Assembly: GCA_021792355.1 (NCBI GenBank)
Contig: JAJYUV010000019.1
Coordinates: 1-16,908, forward strand
Direction of reading: 5' to 3'
Source of the DNA: Thermoplasmata archaeon
GTDB taxonomy: Archaea > Thermoplasmatota > Thermoplasmata > Thermoplasmatales > GCA-001856825
DNA: 16,908 nucleotides
Position 1 is the first letter of the stretch. Each line of letters opens with the position of its first letter. Position numbers and translations under genes: made by a program. The notes beneath the pieces were generated by a model. That model was given only the letters and a program-made list of their open reading frames with translations, did not search any database and had not been told where the DNA came from. Shown piece after piece: positions 14,283 to 16,908 of this stretch.

Positions 14283-14939
14283 GAGATATGCCCTTGAAAT
14301 CAAACTTTTTGCTCTCAATTAACCATTTCCAATAACGCAACGATAACCGTTGATGGAGGTAAAACATTCAATTATGCAAATACATCATCAACTACTCTGC
14401 CCTGTAGTTATTTCAAATCTGGTGTAAGACATCAGGTCATAATGAATGGAACAGCAGTACTTTATTTCATTTCTGACGATGGCATTATCGCCTCTTTAAA
14501 TGGTTGTTTGAGGCAGTGTCTTCGATTTGCTTTTAAATATGATTTGGGGTTTCAAATCTTCCTATATATAGGCTTGTCCGAGTTTATACCTATTCAGGTA
14601 CAAGTCTCTATTAGAAACGAACCCAAAAAACAAATCTTATTTTAAACCCCAAAAAGCCAAATTCTTGCCACTCTCAAACAAGACAAGACTCTAATTCCTC
14701 CAGGTGAAAAATCTTGTGCTTTTATTCACCTTGAAACAGTAAATATGAACAAAGAAGCTAAGTAATGTAGCAGTAAAACTGAACATCAGGTTCTCCAAAT
14801 ATTATTTTATCGCACTAGCTACTAACCCCGTTATTATATTAGGAATCTCTTACATAGTTATCCGAACGTAAGCCCGATCAACAGAGGTACGTCTTCTCGT
14901 TACGTGAGATTCATTTTTCGTCTACGAGGAAGGGTTACC
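14283..14939. other. Gene-poor intergenic stretch
   Basis: I see no convincing gene. A plus-strand frame from 14442 to 14645 (67 codons) has no recognisable motif, no promoter at the expected distance and odd composition for the region, so I do not call it. AT-rich tracts occur at 14560-14575 and 14800-14845. No tRNA, repeat array or transposase trace is visible. Confidence 0.45.
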
Positions 14940-15074
14940 ATGATCGTCACAAATAATTCAGGACACTCTGCCAAGGAGACTGAACACCTTATTATCAAGT
15001 TCCATAGAATTGGTCTGCTTGTTACCTGGACATTTGTTAGCGGTTTGTTGAACCGTCCAAAAAGCAAATATTAA
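14940..15074 (+). CDS. Possible 44-residue small membrane peptide
   Basis: The ATG at 14940 is preceded by GAGGAAGGG (about 14926-14934), a fair ribosome binding site. The frame encodes a polar N-terminal half with two histidines, then a hydrophobic stretch (RIGLLVTWTFVSGLL, residues 23-37), then the basic end NRPKSKY. This pattern fits a single-helix small protein. No family is recognised and a frame of this length can arise by chance. Confidence 0.25.
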   Translation: MIVTNNSGHSAKETEHLIIKFHRIGLLVTWTFVSGLLNRPKSKY

Positions 15075-15099
15075 AGTTAGAATCCTTTTAAGACAATGA

Positions 15100-15561
15100 C
15101 TACCTTCTCCTTTTTGGTTTGTATGTTCCAGGAACTGTTTTGAAAGCAACATTTAGGCGGTTCCATGAATTTATTGCAAGAATTGCCCAAGTGAGTGAAA
15201 CGATCTGTTGAGCAGGGAAATACTTCTTAAGATTTTCGTAAATCTCGCGATCTTCCCTGTTCTCAGAAATTAGAGTCACCCTCTCTGTCCACGCAAGTGC
15301 TGCTTTCTCTTTGTCTGTGAACTGAGGACTTTCCCACCACGCGCTTAATAAAACAATTCTCTGCATAGATTCACCGTCTAACAGGGCGTCTTTTGAATGC
15401 ATATCCAGGCACCATCCACATCCATTGAGCTGCGAAGCACGCATTTTAACTAGATGCAGTAATCTGGAATCAAGCCCAGATGCAGAAATAGATTTTTCGA
15501 GACGTCTCAGAGAGGAGAGCATCTCCTTACCGTACTTATTGTAATTCACCCTCTGCTCCAT
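15100..15561 (-). CDS. AhpD-like / carboxymuconolactone decarboxylase family protein
   Basis: A 153-residue, all-helical soluble protein. The core motif is RASQLNGCGWCLDMHSKDA (41-59) with the redox pair Cys48-x-x-Cys51 and His55, as in AhpD-type alkylhydroperoxidases. LLSAWWESPQFTDKEKAALAW (71-91) is the next conserved block. AhpD-type members use the cysteine pair to reduce peroxides or recycle peroxiredoxins. The basic tail TYKPKRRR is extra. A role in peroxide defence is inferred from the intact CxxC and His. The start is the ATG at 15561, with a TATA-like GTTAATAG at 15581-15588, about 25 bases upstream, and no ribosome binding site, so the mRNA is probably leaderless. It is divergent from the broken DUF488 gene. 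Confidence 0.87.
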   Translation of the reverse strand: MEQRVNYNKYGKEMLSSLRRLEKSISASGLDSRLLHLVKMRASQLNGCGWCLDMHSKDALLDGESMQRIVLLSAWWESPQFTDKEKAALAWTERVTLISENREDREIYENLKKYFPAQQIVSLTWAILAINSWNRLNVAFKTVPGTYKPKRRR

Positions 15562-15692
15562 ACTAATCTAGCGATCTATACTATTAACTCCTTTTTTCAC
15601 ATATAGATTGACAATGTGCATATGACGGTCGAATGAGACATGTTAAGACAATAGATAAAAACAATTTATTAACGGACTAATCTTTCAATCTT

Positions 15693-16052
15693 ATGTCCTT
15701 AAAATTGAAAAGGATATACGGACCATATTCAGAAGATGACTGATTCCGGGTACTAGTAGAAAGACTTTGGCCGACAGGCGTATCTATAGTGGAAGCACAC
15801 GTCGATCTCTGGCTTAAAGATATTGGACCTTCTAATGAGTTAAGAAAATGGTTTAATCATGAGAGCAGTAAATGGGATGAATTCCAGAGGAGGTACTTGC
15901 GCGAACTTGAGAACAACATCACTCTTGACAAACTGAAGTTGATAGTTTCTAAGCAACGTAATGTTACGCTTCTCTTTTCATCTCGAAATGAAGAAAACAA
16001 CAATACCGTAGTTCTTTATAACCTCCTAACGAAGCAAAGGGATAAAAGCTAG
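15693..16052 (+). pseudogene. DUF488 family gene interrupted by one in-frame TGA
   Basis: The whole DUF488 layout can be read in one frame from the ATG at 15693: KLKRIYGPYSEDD, then TGA (15741-15743), then FRVLVERLWPTGVS, HVDLWLKDIGPSNELRKWF, KWDEFQRRYLRELE and NVTLLFSSRNEENNNTVVL. The product would be 119 residues, the normal length for this family of uncharacterised small proteins. In relatives the residue before (Y/F)RVLVDRLWP is usually Gly, so one GGA-to-TGA change explains the stop. A TATA-like tract (ACAATTTATTAAC, 15661-15673) stands about 27 bases before the ATG, so the promoter appears intact and the mutation recent. The part after the stop could only be translated from a GTG at 15789, without the N-terminal motif. 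A sequencing error is the main alternative. Confidence 0.75.
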
Positions 16053-16404
16053 TAGATTAAACTTCATTTTTACCTAGAGGGTAATTCAAATATCCTTCTC
16101 TGATACCTATTCGTGTAGCTGAAGAATTTTGCAATTTAAGTTAGTAGATTGTTCAAATACTAAAATTTCTTCTATTTCAAATATAAGTTTTAATGCAAAT
16201 TTAAGCTTCCGTACTCGAGAAGATTTCTTTGGAAAACTTCATATCAGACTGCTCCTCTAAGAGCAGAATCGTTGGAAGCTTTAGTGGTTCATCTATTTCA
16301 CATTACCTCTGTCATTATTATGGAGAGTTGTTGAGAAATTTCGAACGATAAAAGGATTTGTACTCGAGATACCAAGGAAATATGAGATCTCTGCGGATTG
16401 GAAG
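16053..16404. other. Intergenic stretch with nested inverted repeats
   Basis: Between the DUF488 remnant and the next frame I see only AT-rich DNA and the nested inverted repeats at 16203-16281. From 16285 the plus strand is open in the frame of the candidate at 16405 but has no ATG, GTG or TTG start before 16405. Confidence 0.4.
16203..16281. repeat. Nested inverted repeats
   Basis: The outer arms AAGCTTCC (16203-16210) and GGAAGCTT (16274-16281) pair perfectly. Inside, CTGCTC (16249-16254) and GAGCAG (16261-16266) form a perfect 6-bp stem with a 6-base loop. This could be a structured RNA or a small element end pair; nothing more specific is visible. Confidence 0.4.
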
Positions 16405-16620
16405 GTGACCGGAACGGTCTGGCGGGTGGATATCTGGATTTCGAAACCTTACCACTCAAATTCTCGATTACTGACGGGAGGAAAGCGGAGAAACAAAAGC
16501 ATAGACAAGCATAATAAACGTGCTCTGAACACTTTAGCAATTAGAAAACTAGATACGAATGGGAAAACTGCGGAAAAGGAAGAAATAGAAGTGGAATTGG
16601 CGCTAAAATACAAAAAATAG
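16405..16620 (+). CDS. Uncertain 71-codon open frame
   Basis: A basic, Lys/Arg-rich frame from a GTG at 16405 to TAG at 16620, open upstream to 16285 without a better start. The sequence begins TGTVWRVDIWISKPYHSNSR and ends in a charged helix (KTAEKEEIEVELALKYKK). I recognise no family; it may be a gene remnant. No promoter or ribosome binding site is evident at the GTG. Confidence 0.22.
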   Translation: MTGTVWRVDIWISKPYHSNSRLLTGGKRRNKSIDKHNKRALNTLAIRKLDTNGKTAEKEEIEVELALKYKK

Positions 16621-16640
16621 CTAGAGAAGAAGGTAAATAT

Positions 16641-16657
16641 TTAGGGATGAACCCTAA
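16641..16657. promoter_or_regulatory. Inverted repeat before the hemerythrin-like gene
   Basis: TTAGGG (16641-16646) and CCCTAA (16652-16657) are perfect inverted repeats with a 5-base spacer. They begin at the end of a TATA-like GGTAAATATTTAG (16632-16644), about 50 bases before the ATG at 16689. A regulator here could overlap the promoter. Confidence 0.4.
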
Positions 16658-16688
16658 GTAGAAAACCCACCTCCAGCACTGTGGGAAT

Positions 16689-16908
16689 ATGGGAGATATT
16701 GTTGAACTCCTAATGGTGGAGCATCAAGCCATAAGGCATCTGTCTAGGTATATAAGACGCAACAGCGATGAAGATCTAATGGGCTTTCACGAGTATCTCA
16801 AAAATGTTCACATAGAAATTGAGGAAAAGATTGTGTTTCCAATTTTGTTGGAGGTAGGCGATCAGGTTGATAGTGCACTTAAACTGACAATAGATCAATT
16901 GATTGTTG
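16689..16908 (+). CDS. Hemerythrin-like (HHE) protein, cut off by window edge
   Basis: The first 73 residues of a four-helix hemerythrin HHE-domain protein. Helix 1 has VELLMVEHQAIRHLSRYI with ligand His12. Helix 2 has FHEYLKNVHIEIEEKIVFP with His41 and Glu45, matching the family pattern H-x3-E(E)-x3-FP. The ligands of helices 3 and 4 lie beyond the window. Such proteins bind a di-iron centre and sense or store oxygen, iron or nitric oxide; the exact role cannot be told. The ATG at 16689 is chosen because the domain begins at once after it. There is no clear ribosome binding site, and the probable TATA at 16632-16644 would give a leader of about 25 bases, longer than for most genes here. Confidence 0.8.
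   Translation, partial: MGDIVELLMVEHQAIRHLSRYIRRNSDEDLMGFHEYLKNVHIEIEEKIVFPILLEVGDQVDSALKLTIDQLIV

Noticed and set aside
14442..14645. 67-codon plus-strand frame
   Set aside because: There is no motif, promoter or ribosome binding site, and a frame of this length in AT-rich DNA is expected by chance.
16298..16540. 80-codon minus-strand frame
   Set aside because: It is antisense to another open frame, Cys/Ser-rich, with no recognisable domain.
1..16908. CRISPR arrays, insertion sequences, phage genes and tRNA genes
   Set aside because: I looked for regular direct repeats, transposase motifs and tRNA T-loops in all gaps and saw none.

Overview
The window looks like chromosome of an acidophilic archaeon of the Thermoplasmata (Thermoplasmatales or a close relative). 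The main evidence is a 5S rRNA gene at the left edge on the minus strand with a protein gene, not 23S rRNA, directly upstream; unlinked rRNA genes are known from Thermoplasma. Many start codons lie about 24-28 bases downstream of a TATA-like box with no ribosome binding site (leaderless transcripts), and Shine-Dalgarno sequences appear mainly inside the one clear operon. The window also has a PadR-type and a double AsnC/Lrp-type regulator and moderately AT-rich DNA. The species cannot be named from this alone.

Layout, left to right. 1-1014: partial 5S rRNA and a fumarylacetoacetate-hydrolase-fold enzyme. 1024-1733: decayed DNA with the remnant of an MFS transporter. 1734-5656: an APC-family amino-acid permease and a GltD-like flavoprotein (both minus), then a divergent ferritin-like helical protein. 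5746-7350: an AMP-forming acyl-CoA synthetase (minus), followed by about 1 kb with no recognisable gene. 8407-12338: a PadR regulator fused to a methyltransferase-like domain, a four-helix membrane protein, and a tight operon of four genes (SRPBCC protein, short CcoN/NorB-like heme-copper-oxidase fragment, unknown soluble protein, CopD-like membrane protein). 12582-14282: a minus-strand membrane protein and a double-headed Lrp-type regulator. 14283-16908: sparse DNA with an AhpD-like protein, a DUF488 gene broken by one in-frame TGA, several inverted repeats, and the start of a hemerythrin-like protein running off the right edge.

The most interesting part is 8.3-12.4 kb. The membrane-protein gene at 9598 and the operon starting at 10475 each carry, just upstream of the TATA-like box, the same approximately 40-bp inverted-repeat element. 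The two copies align without gaps, 27 of 36 bases identical, and share a central ACGTACTGA. This marks them as a small co-regulated set. Their products suggest a membrane module built around a stand-alone heme-ligating segment of a heme-copper oxidase, with the neighbouring PadR-methyltransferase fusion as one candidate regulator. Its function is unknown.

The catabolic genes (amino-acid uptake, acyl-CoA activation, FAH-fold hydrolase) fit a peptide- or amino-acid-degrading aerobic heterotroph. The ferritin-like, AhpD-like and hemerythrin-like proteins suggest oxygen, peroxide or iron handling. Both of these readings are inference from family membership.
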